Assembly (NCBI GenBank): GCA_905372265.1
Contig: CAJPOL010000001.1
Span: forward strand, 9,368 to 73,367
Source of the DNA: an uncultured Treponema sp.
Lineage (GTDB): Bacteria; Spirochaetota; Spirochaetia; Treponematales; Treponemataceae
DNA length: 64,000 bases
Direction: 5' to 3'
The notes below the pieces were generated by a model that worked only from the letters and a program-made list of their open reading frames with translations, was not told the DNA's origin and did not search any database. How positions within the stretch are numbered: position 1 is the stretch's first letter; each line of letters opens with the position of its first letter. Positions 17,502-26,707 of the stretch are shown one piece after another. The position numbers and the translations under genes were made by a program.

Positions 17502-18238
17502 TATCTTTTAAACAGACGATAGAATACCGTAATCAGTAAAAAGAGCAGATAACGGAAAAAATAGAGTATTTTAAAGGGATTACGGATAAGCTCCGGAAAA
17601 AACTCCCACCCATGCCGGAATACGGTATCGGAAGTTCGTTTTTTTTGTTTTGCAAAAATATCAATGATATTGGGATCGTACACAAAAATACTTCCGGGTA
17701 ATTTTTCGCGGTTACGGTAAATCCAGAGCGCTTCTCCGTGAATGCCGTTGCCGATAATGACAAGCGCCGGGTGCGCTTTTGCAATGGATAAGATAATATC
17801 AGCTTCCATCGATTTACGGTAAAAGCCGTTGAATCTGCCGACTATGCCGGCGCCCGGGAAAGTACTGCGGACATTCCGTTCGGCATCTAATAAACTGTGC
17901 GCCCGTCCGCCAAGCAAATAGAGGGATTTATAGTGAGCTGATATGACGTCCAAAATCCTGATAATCATGTCGAAAGAGTCTCTTCTGATAGGAACCGGAT
18001 ATTTTAAAAACCGGGCTGCCCAGAGTAAACTTTTTGAAAGGGGCAGACAGAGCGCCGCATTTTCAAGCATTGCGCGGAATTCTGCATGCCGCCGCGCTTT
18101 TAAGAGATCCCAGAGCGTGAGAAAAACGATAGGCTGCGGAGTCTGCTTCGTTAAAAGTTCCAGTACCGTTTTTTCTATATCTTCATCGGGAAGAATATCG
18201 ATTGGAATACTCAATAATGGGATTCGGGTAACTGCCAT
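17501..18238 (-). CDS. WecG/TagA/CpsF-family glycosyltransferase
   Basis: 245 residues, typical for GT26. Family marks are the N-terminal region that normally carries the aspartate-containing acceptor site (VFLTLWDLLKARRHAEFRAML), LYLLGGR, and ALVIIGNGIHGEALWIYRN near the end, where the family usually has VGxGxPxQE. The C-terminus has a hydrophobic stretch (LYFFRYLLFLLITVFYRL) that should hold it at the membrane. These enzymes transfer ManNAc or related sugars to lipid-linked intermediates of surface polymers. The usual glutamine/glutamate of the C-terminal motif is altered, so donor specificity is uncertain. It overlaps rsmE by 28 bases and is the last gene of the ctp-rsmE unit. Confidence 0.82.
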   Translation of the reverse strand: MAVTRIPLLSIPIDILPDEDIEKTVLELLTKQTPQPIVFLTLWDLLKARRHAEFRAMLENAALCLPLSKSLLWAARFLKYPVPIRRDSFDMIIRILDVISAHYKSLYLLGGRAHSLLDAERNVRSTFPGAGIVGRFNGFYRKSMEADIILSIAKAHPALVIIGNGIHGEALWIYRNREKLPGSIFVYDPNIIDIFAKQKKRTSDTVFRHGWEFFPELIRNPFKILYFFRYLLFLLITVFYRLFKR

Positions 18239-18999
18239 TGGTCTGCCTCGTTTATGATGGTTTGCGCCGCTGCAACGGCATAGAGCGCGGCCGTTTCAGC
18301 CCGTAAAACATTCGTTTTAAAATGCAGGGATTGAAACCCTGCGCTGCGGAGCATATCCGTTTCCGTGCGGCTCATGCCCCCTTCCGCACCGATTGCAAGC
18401 ACGATGCAAGCGGGCTTACCGGCAAGAAAGGAATGCATACTAAGGCACGGTACATCGGCGTATTCGCTGCACATACCGAATACGGTACGGCCGGAAAGCC
18501 CCTGACGGTTTAATAACTCAAGGGCGCCGGAAAGCACCAGCGGTTCCGTAATTTCAGTATCGATAGAAGATCCGGATTGCTGCCGCGCTTCCCGTATAAT
18601 CCGTCGGTACCGCTCCAGCTGTGCCGGATTATGTTTTTTTGCAACGGAAAACTCCCCTGCTACCGGTATGATAAAGCGGACACCCGCCTCAGTTGCTTGC
18701 CGGATAACACCATCGGTCTTTGCTCCTTTTAAGATCCATTGCAGAAGAATAATATCCGCTGCAGGCGGCGGAATACGCTGCGGGGCAGGTTTATCCGGCG
18801 ATTTTTTAAGAATAATTTCTTTCTTTTCGGAGTTAAGCGCCGCAATACTCATGACGGCTGCTCCGCTTTCCGGCAGCAGCACCGGCACGGCATCGCCTTC
18901 CCGCATACGGCGCACCTTAGCCAGATAGGTATATGCCTTGCCGCAAAGCGTCAAAACGCCGTTTGAGTCAGGCTCTTGTTCCGTGAGGAATTGCTTCAT
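18211..18999 (-). CDS. rsmE: 16S rRNA (uracil-1498-N3)-methyltransferase RsmE
   Basis: 262 residues. The SPOUT-class knot is recognised by VLAIGAEGGMSRTETDML, HFKTNVLRAETAALYAVA, and the upstream KGAKTDGVIRQATEAGVRFI. It methylates U1498 of 16S rRNA with S-adenosylmethionine in the assembled 30S subunit. An N-terminal PUA-like domain covers the first 75 residues. The ATG is 9 bases beyond the stop of the protease gene, without its own ribosome site, indicating coupled translation. Confidence 0.92.
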   Translation of the reverse strand: MKQFLTEQEPDSNGVLTLCGKAYTYLAKVRRMREGDAVPVLLPESGAAVMSIAALNSEKKEIILKKSPDKPAPQRIPPPAADIILLQWILKGAKTDGVIRQATEAGVRFIIPVAGEFSVAKKHNPAQLERYRRIIREARQQSGSSIDTEITEPLVLSGALELLNRQGLSGRTVFGMCSEYADVPCLSMHSFLAGKPACIVLAIGAEGGMSRTETDMLRSAGFQSLHFKTNVLRAETAALYAVAAAQTIINEADQWQLPESHY

Positions 19000-19008
19000 C
19001 GATTTCAG

Positions 19009-20502
19009 CTATGCTGCTTTTTTCTCAGTCGTAGCGATATTTTTCTTCGCCGCCTGCTGCATCTCCAGCACCGTTTGAGTATGCCGCAATAATTCCGGTA
19101 ATGAGCCGCTGTTTAAAATACGGATTGCTTCCTGCAGCGGCGGATCATAGTCAACATCGGCAACCGGCATTGTGTGCGTTCTGTTGTACTCCTGCCTGAT
19201 CAGAATGCGGATGAGTTCTTTTTTAAGCGAATACTCCGCCGCCAGCTTTTCCGCTTGAGCGCTTATTTCCGAGTGAGTAAGCGTTTTATGCGATTTTACA
19301 AAAGCAGCGATTTTTTCATCCTTAAAGAGTTCGGCGAGCTTCTTTTCATCCTGTTCGGTAAGCGCCGGAAACATCAAAACTTCCGTATCGGGAATAATAC
19401 CCGTTTTGTCGATATTTGCATCACTCGGACTATAGTAACGTGAAATAGTAACCTTAAATGAATTTTTCTGCGTAAGCTCAAACACCTGCTGCACCGAACC
19501 TTTTCCGTAACTGGTTTCGCCGACAAGATAGGCGCGCTTATAGTCTTTTAACGCTCCCGCTAAAATTTCGGAGGCGCTTGCGGAACCCTTGTTGATAAGG
19601 ATAACGAGCGGAATATCCGCGAATGCCGGTTCGATACCGGGATTCGTTTTGAATACAATATTTTGGCGCGGAATACGGGATTTTGTAGAAACAACCGTTC
19701 CTTCTTTTATGAAAAGGCTTGCCGTATCAACCGCAGCGTTGATAAGTCCGCCCGGATTGTTCCGTAAATCCAGTACGAGTTTTGTAACGCCCTCTTTTTG
19801 TAACGCTTCCATCGCTTCTTTTAGACGGGGATAGCTGTTCGGATTAAATTCAATGAGACGGATATATCCGATACCGTTCTCCAGTTTCGTATATTTGATA
19901 GTCGGCGTTTCGATCAAACCGCGTATCAATTTAACCGGAAATTCGATATTTTTCCCGCGTTTGATGGTAACCGTAACGGGAGAGCCGACCTTTCCGCGCA
20001 ATTTTGAAACCACATCGTTTTGCGTCATCTCTGCTGTAGACTCTCCTTCTATTTCGGTGATGAAGTCTCCTGCCTGAATCCCGGCTTTCCAGCTCGGCGT
20101 ATCTTCTATAGCGGAGTAGACTTCGACATAGGCAGGCTTTTCCGGTGTTGACGCAATCGGCTTACTGAAAGAAACGCCGATACCGCCGAAAGAGCCGCGC
20201 AGCGTATCCTGTAAGCCGACTCCGACAGAGCTGCCGTTGTCGATATATATGGTGTAAGGGTCTTTGAGCGCATTAACCATGCCTTCCATAGCGCCCTGAT
20301 ACAAAATCTCAGGATCAACTTCATCAACATAATATTGCTGTAAGGCATCGAATAGATACCGCATATACTGCATATACCGCTCTGAATCAATGTGCGTTCT
20401 ATCGGCTCTCGATTGAGCAAAAAGAGCGGGCGCAAATGACACGGACAAAAGCAGCGTAACTGAAAACAAACAAGCAAGTACCCATATTTTTCTCGGTTTC
20501 AT
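19009..20502 (-). CDS. ctp: S41 C-terminal processing protease
   Basis: 497 residues. An N-terminal signal sequence ends near APALFAQ, so the enzyme is periplasmic. A PDZ domain (about 105-190; AGIQAGDFITEIEG) precedes the tail-specific protease domain. The catalytic dyad is Ser309 in GSASASEI and Lys334 in GKGSVQ, 25 residues apart as in E. coli Prc, with Gln338 as third residue. It trims C-termini of exported proteins. No Shine-Dalgarno is seen; a TTGACA box lies 29 bases before the ATG and TATAAT 14 bases before it, so the mRNA leader should be very short. Confidence 0.93.
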   Translation of the reverse strand: MKPRKIWVLACLFSVTLLLSVSFAPALFAQSRADRTHIDSERYMQYMRYLFDALQQYYVDEVDPEILYQGAMEGMVNALKDPYTIYIDNGSSVGVGLQDTLRGSFGGIGVSFSKPIASTPEKPAYVEVYSAIEDTPSWKAGIQAGDFITEIEGESTAEMTQNDVVSKLRGKVGSPVTVTIKRGKNIEFPVKLIRGLIETPTIKYTKLENGIGYIRLIEFNPNSYPRLKEAMEALQKEGVTKLVLDLRNNPGGLINAAVDTASLFIKEGTVVSTKSRIPRQNIVFKTNPGIEPAFADIPLVILINKGSASASEILAGALKDYKRAYLVGETSYGKGSVQQVFELTQKNSFKVTISRYYSPSDANIDKTGIIPDTEVLMFPALTEQDEKKLAELFKDEKIAAFVKSHKTLTHSEISAQAEKLAAEYSLKKELIRILIRQEYNRTHTMPVADVDYDPPLQEAIRILNSGSLPELLRHTQTVLEMQQAAKKNIATTEKKAA

Positions 20503-20713
20503 ACAAAATATTTTCTATTATATTCGAAAATTGTCAAGCCTTTCGGCCAAAAAGGACAGGTATTAAACATCCTCACGAATAAAAAAAGCACGAGGCATGT
20601 ACTATGCCCCCTGCGGACGCTCTGTCTTTTTTCCGTATTATATGGTATATAGTGGGCATCTCTAAAAACGGAAACTGTTAGGAGTTCTCCAAAAAAATAG
20701 GATATATGAGGTT

Positions 20714-22168
20714 ATGAAAAAACTATTTTACACAGTATGCATACTTGCCGTTCCCTGTATCATCGGGCTGCTGATATATCAGCGGATTACTGCTGAACAG
20801 CCTCGGCAAACCATACAGAATGCTCAAACCATTATTCCCGCGCCTCCTCAAAAAAAAGAAGAAACAAAAGAAACCGATGGAGACTTTGACTCAGAAAATG
20901 AACAATCGGTATTAACGCTGCTCAGCGATGAATCGCTTATTTCCGAGCTGCAAACCGATATGAACGGCGATGCGAAAGAAGATAAAGTCGCTGCAATAAA
21001 AAAATTGTCCGATCAATTCATTTATTTTGTCATCTTTTTCTATGATGCCGATACCAAGACATTCCGCCGCATTACGGAAATAAAAACCGGCGTTACACAG
21101 GCAAAGTCTTTGATATACGATACCTTGACTGTCTCTGAATATGCGTTTCCCGTTATTGTATACAGCGGTATGAACTCCGATAATATGCAGGTATTCAGTA
21201 TCACCGCTCCCGATACTATCGTAGAAGATAATATACAGACGAAATCGCTGATCACCATTCAAGCCGACGGACAGATCACGCTCAAAAACAGCGAAGCTAT
21301 TCCTGAACACACTATCGGTAATTACACGGTGTACGCCTATCATTCGGATCCTGCAGCGCCGAATACGCTTAACCAAATAGAAAAGGCATACACATGGAAT
21401 GAAAAAAAATACCTCTTTGAACAAACAGGGGAAATAAGAATTCCCGGTAAAAAGATAGAAAGTCAATTCTTAAAAAAACTGCAAACCGGTACGGTGGATA
21501 TGTTTCAAGAATTTCTTAGCGGATTATGGTATCAGCCTGCGGCAAAGGCAAATCAAAATAGGAGTCTCTTTTTTAATACCGATGAAGATGAAATTGTGTT
21601 CAGTGTGAATAGCATTCAAGAAATTTTTCCGATTGTTTCCGTTTCACCGCGCCGTTTCGGAGTATTTTTTCTGACCAAAAACAGCGCCATCTCCAGTATC
21701 AGACGGAGGGTAGATATTGAGTTTACCGGTATTGATGAAATCGAAGTGCGTGTTGTTGATGATATAAGCCGCCTGAAAATAGGCGTTTCTTCAAATTGGA
21801 ACGGTAGCTATCGGAAAATGAGCACGGCCTCATGGAATACGCAAACCGGAGGCGGTATCGAAGAAATAAAAAAGATACTGCAAGGGGATGCAAAAATATG
21901 GAAAAGTCTTGAAGGGCATACACTTTCGTTTTCGGATACAGCGTATCGTTATACGCAAGAAGAAGCGGTTGAGACGGGATGGTATACATTGTTTTCGATA
22001 AAAAATAAAATAATCTTGCAATGTAAGAATGAAAAACAATACAATACATTTTTCACTGTTACCCTCGATTCGGAAGATACAAAAAATCAAAAATTGATTT
22101 TGACAGAAGTTTCCGTTAAGCTGAATGATATTGTATTGACCGGAGCACATCCGATTGTTTATGAATGA
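20714..22168 (+). CDS. Membrane-anchored protein of unknown function
   Basis: 484 residues. One N-terminal membrane helix (about residues 5-24) followed by a charged linker and a large extracytoplasmic part. The segment DMNGDAKED at about residues 77-85 has the spacing of an EF-hand-like calcium loop. The rest is predicted as mostly strands and contains no enzyme motif I recognise. It may belong with treponemal surface proteins, but this cannot be shown here. It overlaps rsmA by 8 bases and opens that operon. Upstream, 20503-20713 is an A/T-rich divergent promoter region shared with the protease gene. Confidence 0.7.
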   Translation: MKKLFYTVCILAVPCIIGLLIYQRITAEQPRQTIQNAQTIIPAPPQKKEETKETDGDFDSENEQSVLTLLSDESLISELQTDMNGDAKEDKVAAIKKLSDQFIYFVIFFYDADTKTFRRITEIKTGVTQAKSLIYDTLTVSEYAFPVIVYSGMNSDNMQVFSITAPDTIVEDNIQTKSLITIQADGQITLKNSEAIPEHTIGNYTVYAYHSDPAAPNTLNQIEKAYTWNEKKYLFEQTGEIRIPGKKIESQFLKKLQTGTVDMFQEFLSGLWYQPAAKANQNRSLFFNTDEDEIVFSVNSIQEIFPIVSVSPRRFGVFFLTKNSAISSIRRRVDIEFTGIDEIEVRVVDDISRLKIGVSSNWNGSYRKMSTASWNTQTGGGIEEIKKILQGDAKIWKSLEGHTLSFSDTAYRYTQEEAVETGWYTLFSIKNKIILQCKNEKQYNTFFTVTLDSEDTKNQKLILTEVSVKLNDIVLTGAHPIVYE

Positions 22169-23045
22169 AAAAACTATGCAGATAACACTACCCGATTATA
22201 ATGCCCCATCGGAATTGGCCGCAGCGCTTTCAGAACACGGATTTGGAATGCAAAAGAAATTCGGACAAAATTTTCTCATCAACGGGGCTATCCGGAAAGC
22301 GCTGGTCGATGCACTCGGTCTGTCGCCTGCGGAAACAGTGTGGGAAGTCGGGCCCGGATTGGGCGCTATGACCTCTCTTCTATTGGAACAAAAAGCGCTC
22401 CTTACCGCCTTTGAAATCGATCGCGGTTTTATCCGGCTGTTAAAAAGCTACTTCGGGACATACGGCACTTTCACATTGATAGAAGGAGATGTCCTGAAAA
22501 CATGGAAAGCGGAGTACGAAAAAAATGCCCCTACCGCCTTTTTCGGCAATTTGCCGTATAATATTGCAGCAAAATTGATTGCTGCGACGATAGAAGAGAG
22601 CTGTCTTTTTGAGCGGATGGTGGTTACGGTGCAAAAAGAGGTTGCATTACGGATGACAGCACGCCCGGGATCCGCCGATTATTCTTCGTTTTCGGTACTC
22701 TGCCAATGGGCCTATGCGATACAGCCGATCCGCGATATTGCTCCTGCGGCGTTTTGGCCGAAACCGGCCGTGTACTCAAGAGCATTGCTATGTAAAAAAA
22801 ATGATCCGCCGCTTCCTGTCAAAAACAAAGCGCTCTTTTTCAGGCTTGTCCGCAGTTTGTTCGGCGCCCGCCGCAAAACGGTCAAGAACAATCTGTCCGC
22901 ATTTCTCGCCGCGTCCGGAAAAAAACCGCTGTCCGCAGAAATGCTGCTGAAAACAGCTCAGCTCGACCCTCATACCCGTGCGGAAACACTTGAGGTCTAT
23001 GATTTTATCCGGTTATCCGATATACTGGCGGACAGTAATGAGTAA
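22161..23045 (+). CDS. rsmA: 16S rRNA dimethyladenosine transferase
   Basis: 294 residues from ATG 22161; a TTG at 22155 is a possible alternative. N-terminal KKFGQNFLIN, SAM-binding EVGPGLGAMT and the NLPYNIAAKL motif of N6-adenine methyltransferases are all present. The C-terminal small helical domain carries LVRSLFGARRKTVKNNL, as usual. RsmA (KsgA) dimethylates A1518 and A1519 in helix 45 of 16S rRNA. Coupled to the gene upstream by an 8-base overlap. Confidence 0.95.
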   Translation: MNEKTMQITLPDYNAPSELAAALSEHGFGMQKKFGQNFLINGAIRKALVDALGLSPAETVWEVGPGLGAMTSLLLEQKALLTAFEIDRGFIRLLKSYFGTYGTFTLIEGDVLKTWKAEYEKNAPTAFFGNLPYNIAAKLIAATIEESCLFERMVVTVQKEVALRMTARPGSADYSSFSVLCQWAYAIQPIRDIAPAAFWPKPAVYSRALLCKKNDPPLPVKNKALFFRLVRSLFGARRKTVKNNLSAFLAASGKKPLSAEMLLKTAQLDPHTRAETLEVYDFIRLSDILADSNE

Positions 23046-23145
23046 GAAGCGATTACGTGCTATTGCAACTGTTGTATTGTCCGTTTTGTTGACTGTACAA
23101 TTCCCTTTAGCTGCAGAAAGCGATGATGAAAAAAAAAAACGATGA
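23038..23145 (+). CDS. Signal-peptide fragment of a frame-split membrane protein
   Basis: A 35-codon frame overlapping the end of rsmA. It encodes a textbook export signal: MSKKRLRAIA, a hydrophobic core and PLAA before an acidic stretch. It ends at TGA just after a run of eleven A (23129-23139). Removing one A joins it to the frame at 23123-23605 without loss of sense. It is best read as the true N-terminus of the next gene. Confidence 0.6.
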   Translation: MSKKRLRAIATVVLSVLLTVQFPLAAESDDEKKKR

Positions 23146-23605
23146 CCATACGCCGGTTCCCTATACAAAGGAAGAATTTCCGCTTTGGCAGCGGGAGTTA
23201 CGCCGATTTGAAATCCTTTCTTTCGGTTCCCTGCCGTTTGTAACCCTTCTATCATTTTGGAGCTATGACATGATCCGCTCTGCGCAGCATCCGAATGACC
23301 CCGGCTATTATCCGTGGCCGTTTAAACAAGCTGACCGGACGATTCCGCTTACGGAACGTGAACAGCTCGGCGTTTTCTTAACCTCAATGGGCATATCAAT
23401 GGGGGTAGCGTTAATCGATATTATCTACCGTGCCGTTAAACGATCGGCTGAGCGGAAACGGTTGGAGCGGGAAAATGCCTTTACGGAAGACCCTATACAA
23501 TTTGTTCCCGCTGCAGAAGCGGGCAGCGCTCCTGCGGAAAAAGCGGACGCACCGGCGCCTGAATCAAGCGATCCTCTTTTGGAACATGCTGAGGCTGCTT
23601 CGTAA
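23123..23605 (+). CDS. Small two-helix membrane protein (body of frame-split gene)
   Basis: 160 codons. Hydrophobic segments at about 36-54 and 86-107 look like membrane helices. The C-terminal 40 residues are a polar Ala/Pro/Glu-rich tail. The first codons (MMKKKNDDH) lie in an A11 run and have no ribosome site, whereas a signal peptide in the adjacent frame (23038-23145) would join in frame if one A were missing. Either the gene uses transcriptional slippage, or it is phase variable, or the sequence has a one-base error. The stop overlaps the next ATG by one base, so it belongs to the rsmA-rluD operon. Function unknown. Confidence 0.7.
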   Translation: MMKKKNDDHTPVPYTKEEFPLWQRELRRFEILSFGSLPFVTLLSFWSYDMIRSAQHPNDPGYYPWPFKQADRTIPLTEREQLGVFLTSMGISMGVALIDIIYRAVKRSAERKRLERENAFTEDPIQFVPAAEAGSAPAEKADAPAPESSDPLLEHAEAAS

Positions 23606-24582
23606 TGAGCGAGCAGTTTAGGCTTGAGGTTCCCGCCGGAAACGTTCCTGTCCGACTCGATTCTTTTTGTACCGCTGCCCTTACCGCTCTGACCCGTTCG
23701 CAGCTGAAATCAGGTATTCGGGAAATAAAACGCAACGGTAAACCGGTAAAGCTGTCGCGGACGGTATATCCGGGTGACGTCATTACGATTGTATGGGAAA
23801 ATCCCGTTCCCGATTCGCTTATTCCGGAGCCTATTCCGTTGGACATCCTCTTTGAAGATACCGATGTTATTACCATCAATAAACAAGCAGGAATGGTTAC
23901 GCATCCTGCAGCGGGAAACTGGACGGGAACAGTGGTTCAAGCGCTGGCGCATTACCGCCTTCACGATTCACCGGTACAGGATGCATTCGCAGATACGCTC
24001 CGCAGAGAAGCAGGACTGAAAAATTTTAAAGAGCGGTTCCGCATGGGCATCGTGCACCGTCTTGATAAAGATACATCGGGCGTACTTATCACAGCACGTA
24101 ATGAACAGGCGGAATTATTCTTAAAAGAAGCATTCAAACAGAGACGGGCGGAGAAATATTATGCCGCGCTTCTTTCCGGCATACCCGAAAAAAAACACGG
24201 CGTAATTGAAACATCCCTTTTCCGCGATCCGCGTACCCGCGTAACGTTTGCCGTTTCCGCCGATCTTTCACAGGGAAAGTACGCCCGCTCAAGCTATAAA
24301 GTCATACGCACCTACGGACGCTATGCATTGACGCTCTTTAAAATCCATACCGGCAGAACTCATCAAATCAGACTTCATGCCCGCTTTATCGGCTGTCCGG
24401 TTGCAGGCGATCCTCTGTACGGAGAAAAACGGGTACAAGGAGCCGTATGCGGTTTGATGCTCCATGCCTACCGGCTTATTATCCCGTTGCCGGCTTCAAA
24501 AGAAAAAAACGTTTTTACCGCTCCGCTGCCGCGCCGTTTCCGCGATTGCATACGGCAGCTGAAACGGCAGCAAGGCGTCTAG
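23605..24582 (+). CDS. rluD: RluD-type 23S rRNA pseudouridine synthase
   Basis: 325 residues. An N-terminal S4-type RNA-binding domain (about 16-75) precedes the RluA-family catalytic domain. HRLDKDTSG carries the nucleophile Asp154, and GRTHQIRLHARFIGCPVAGD is the second family motif. RluD-type enzymes modify helix 69 of 23S rRNA. The S4 domain and length favour RluD over RluA, but exact uridine targets cannot be read from sequence. Followed after 3 bases by a paralogue. Confidence 0.88.
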   Translation: MSEQFRLEVPAGNVPVRLDSFCTAALTALTRSQLKSGIREIKRNGKPVKLSRTVYPGDVITIVWENPVPDSLIPEPIPLDILFEDTDVITINKQAGMVTHPAAGNWTGTVVQALAHYRLHDSPVQDAFADTLRREAGLKNFKERFRMGIVHRLDKDTSGVLITARNEQAELFLKEAFKQRRAEKYYAALLSGIPEKKHGVIETSLFRDPRTRVTFAVSADLSQGKYARSSYKVIRTYGRYALTLFKIHTGRTHQIRLHARFIGCPVAGDPLYGEKRVQGAVCGLMLHAYRLIIPLPASKEKNVFTAPLPRRFRDCIRQLKRQQGV

Positions 24583-24585
24583 CGG

Positions 24586-25362
24586 ATGGAATACGCTGTT
24601 CCGCCGCCGTTCGACTATACAAGACAGTCCCCGTGCGTGATACGGGAAACGCCTGCATGGGCTGTCATCTATAAACCGGCCGGTATGCCGACAGCGCCGC
24701 TTCGTCCTGCCGAAACGGGAACGCTGGTACACTGGTTTTTGAGCAGCCGGCCGGAGACGCAGGCTGCTGCGGTGCGGGGGAAAAAAGCGATTGAAGCGGG
24801 ATTGCTGCACCGCCTCGATACGGACACGCGGGGGCTTGTCCTTTTTGCAAAGGATCAGCGCACATACGATTTTTTTTCCGCACAGCAAGATGCCGGCGGC
24901 ATCGTCAAAACCTACTATGCTTTTATTGAAAGCGGCGCAGCGGCAGCTGCCGAGCAGATTGCGCAGCAGCTGCCGTATACCCTGCAAAGTCAGTTTAGAA
25001 ATTTCGGCCCGGGCGCTAAAAAGGCGGCGCCTGTTTTTCCGCACTCGCGGCATTTTACAAAAGACGGGCGTATATACACTACCGTCATTGAAGCGGTAAC
25101 CGTTACAGACGGCGCTATAGGTGTCCGCTGCCGTTTACAGCGCGGCTACCGCCATCAGGTAAGAACGCACCTTGCCGCGCTCGGCCTCCCCATTGCAGGC
25201 GATCCGCTCTATGGAAGCGGAAAAGAATGCAATAGCGATACCGCCGCTCATGCGGAACACAGGCTCCAGCTGTATGCAACCGATCTTTCTCTGCCTAATC
25301 CGCAAAACCGCTTTCAGCGTATATCCGTTGCGCTTCCGCCGCCAGATAGAATGACCCTGTAA
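24586..25362 (+). CDS. RluA-family pseudouridine synthase, second copy
   Basis: 258 residues without an S4 domain. HRLDTDTRG carries the nucleophile Asp78; GYRHQVRTHLAALGLPIAGD is the second family motif. Shorter and diverged from its neighbour, so it probably modifies a different RNA site. The last 68 bases also encode the C-terminus of FolC on the other strand. Both proteins have family-typical sequence in this overlap. Confidence 0.87.
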   Translation: MEYAVPPPFDYTRQSPCVIRETPAWAVIYKPAGMPTAPLRPAETGTLVHWFLSSRPETQAAAVRGKKAIEAGLLHRLDTDTRGLVLFAKDQRTYDFFSAQQDAGGIVKTYYAFIESGAAAAAEQIAQQLPYTLQSQFRNFGPGAKKAAPVFPHSRHFTKDGRIYTTVIEAVTVTDGAIGVRCRLQRGYRHQVRTHLAALGLPIAGDPLYGSGKECNSDTAAHAEHRLQLYATDLSLPNPQNRFQRISVALPPPDRMTL

Positions 25363-26650
25363 TAAGGAGCGGTACCGATTGGGTAATGCTTTCGCTGAAC
25401 GCCGCTTTCAACACTGATTCAAAATCATCATGGGCTTCTATGGGTACCGTCCGTTCACGATCAAAAACCTGTAAAAACGTTTCAAGGATAACCGGTAAAT
25501 CGCTTTTTTTAAAGGTTCCCGGTATGGTGAGGTATATCTTTGAACATTTACCTAAAAAAACCGGTGCAATGTCCGCAACCCGTTTATCGCGGGCACAGGC
25601 AAATACTAACAGCGCTTTCCGTTTTGCCAGCGTAAAAAAAGTTTCGGCGCACGCGGCAATGCTGTTATGCGTATGCGCTCCGTCCAATACAATGAGCGGA
25701 GTTTTCCGCAGTAGCTGAAAACGGCCGGGCAGCCATGCTGCGGAAAGCGCTGCTTCGATACGCGATTCAGGCTGCTCAGGATAGAGGTATTTAAATGCGC
25801 AAGCGGCAAGCGCGGCATTTTCCGCCTGTACCGGCGTATACAAGGGAAGCGTTGCGGCAATCGGACGTTTGAAAAGTTTACCTACCGGATGCTTTGAGGA
25901 AAAAGCGGCGGAAAAGGCAAGCCCGTGCGGTGTAACATGCCATTCAAGCTGTTTAACGGCCTCCTGTACCGAAAAAAACGGGGCGTTCAGCGACTCCGCT
26001 TGAGCTTTAAAGACTGCAAGCGCCGCTTCGGGTTGACGGGCGCAAAAAACGGGGATGCCGTTTTTGATGATGCCCGCTTTTTCCGCCGCGATGAGGGCAA
26101 CCGTATTTCCAAGATATTCGCAATGTTCGAGCTCAATAGGCGTAAGCAGCGTTACCGCAGGCTGCACAATATTTGTCGCATCAAGCCGCCCGCCGAGTCC
26201 GGTTTCGATAACCGCCCAGTCAAGCCGTTCTTCGCGGAACAGTACAAAGGCAGTCAGCGTTAATAATTCAAACCATGTTAAACGCGGTGCGGCGGGCTTG
26301 TTCATAAGCGCCGTTACCTGATCCTGCACTATGCGGAATGTCCGCAGGTAGGCCTCATCCGTAAAAAAACGGCCGTTTTCCGTTATCCGTTCGCGGAAGT
26401 CGTTCAGGTGAGGCGAAGTATACAGTCCGGTACGGAAACCCGCTTGGGTAAGCAGCGCCGAAAACAGCGCTGCTACGGAACCTTTACCCTTGGATCCTGC
26501 GATATGCGCCGTTTTATACGCCGTCTGAGGCCTGTCAAAAAACGCCGCATATTGAGCAATGGTTTCAAGCCCGAATGCTTTAGGGGCTTGCTGTTCAAAA
26601 TTGATAAAAGTATTAAGCCATGCGTAAAATTCAGGTATATCGGTAATCAT
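25295..26650 (-). CDS. folC: Folylpolyglutamate/dihydrofolate synthase
   Basis: 451 residues from ATG 26650; a longer frame to 26719 runs into a repeat element and is not preferred. ATP-binding GSKGKGSVAA, FRERITENG, ETGLGGRLDATNIV, LDGAHTHNS and the C-terminal LLITGSFYLAAEA identify the Mur-ligase-like FolC. It adds glutamate to folates (and probably dihydropteroate) in the cytoplasm. No Shine-Dalgarno is visible; a promoter TTGCAA-17-TAGTAT ends 11 bases before the ATG, giving a very short leader. The 3' end overlaps the convergent pseudouridine synthase gene. Confidence 0.92.
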   Translation of the reverse strand: MITDIPEFYAWLNTFINFEQQAPKAFGLETIAQYAAFFDRPQTAYKTAHIAGSKGKGSVAALFSALLTQAGFRTGLYTSPHLNDFRERITENGRFFTDEAYLRTFRIVQDQVTALMNKPAAPRLTWFELLTLTAFVLFREERLDWAVIETGLGGRLDATNIVQPAVTLLTPIELEHCEYLGNTVALIAAEKAGIIKNGIPVFCARQPEAALAVFKAQAESLNAPFFSVQEAVKQLEWHVTPHGLAFSAAFSSKHPVGKLFKRPIAATLPLYTPVQAENAALAACAFKYLYPEQPESRIEAALSAAWLPGRFQLLRKTPLIVLDGAHTHNSIAACAETFFTLAKRKALLVFACARDKRVADIAPVFLGKCSKIYLTIPGTFKKSDLPVILETFLQVFDRERTVPIEAHDDFESVLKAAFSESITQSVPLLITGSFYLAAEAQRIYAESGFAD

Positions 26651-26661
26651 GATCGTCCGGC

Positions 26662-26690
26662 ATACTAGCGTTTTACCGGCGCTTTTGCAA
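26662..26690 (-). promoter_or_regulatory. folC promoter with near-leaderless start
   Basis: Minus strand TTGCAA (26690-26685), 17 bases, TAGTAT (26667-26662), then 11 bases to the ATG. Predicted leader is 4-5 bases. Confidence 0.5.
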
Positions 26691-26707
26691 TGCGGAATGA
26701 GATAAGA

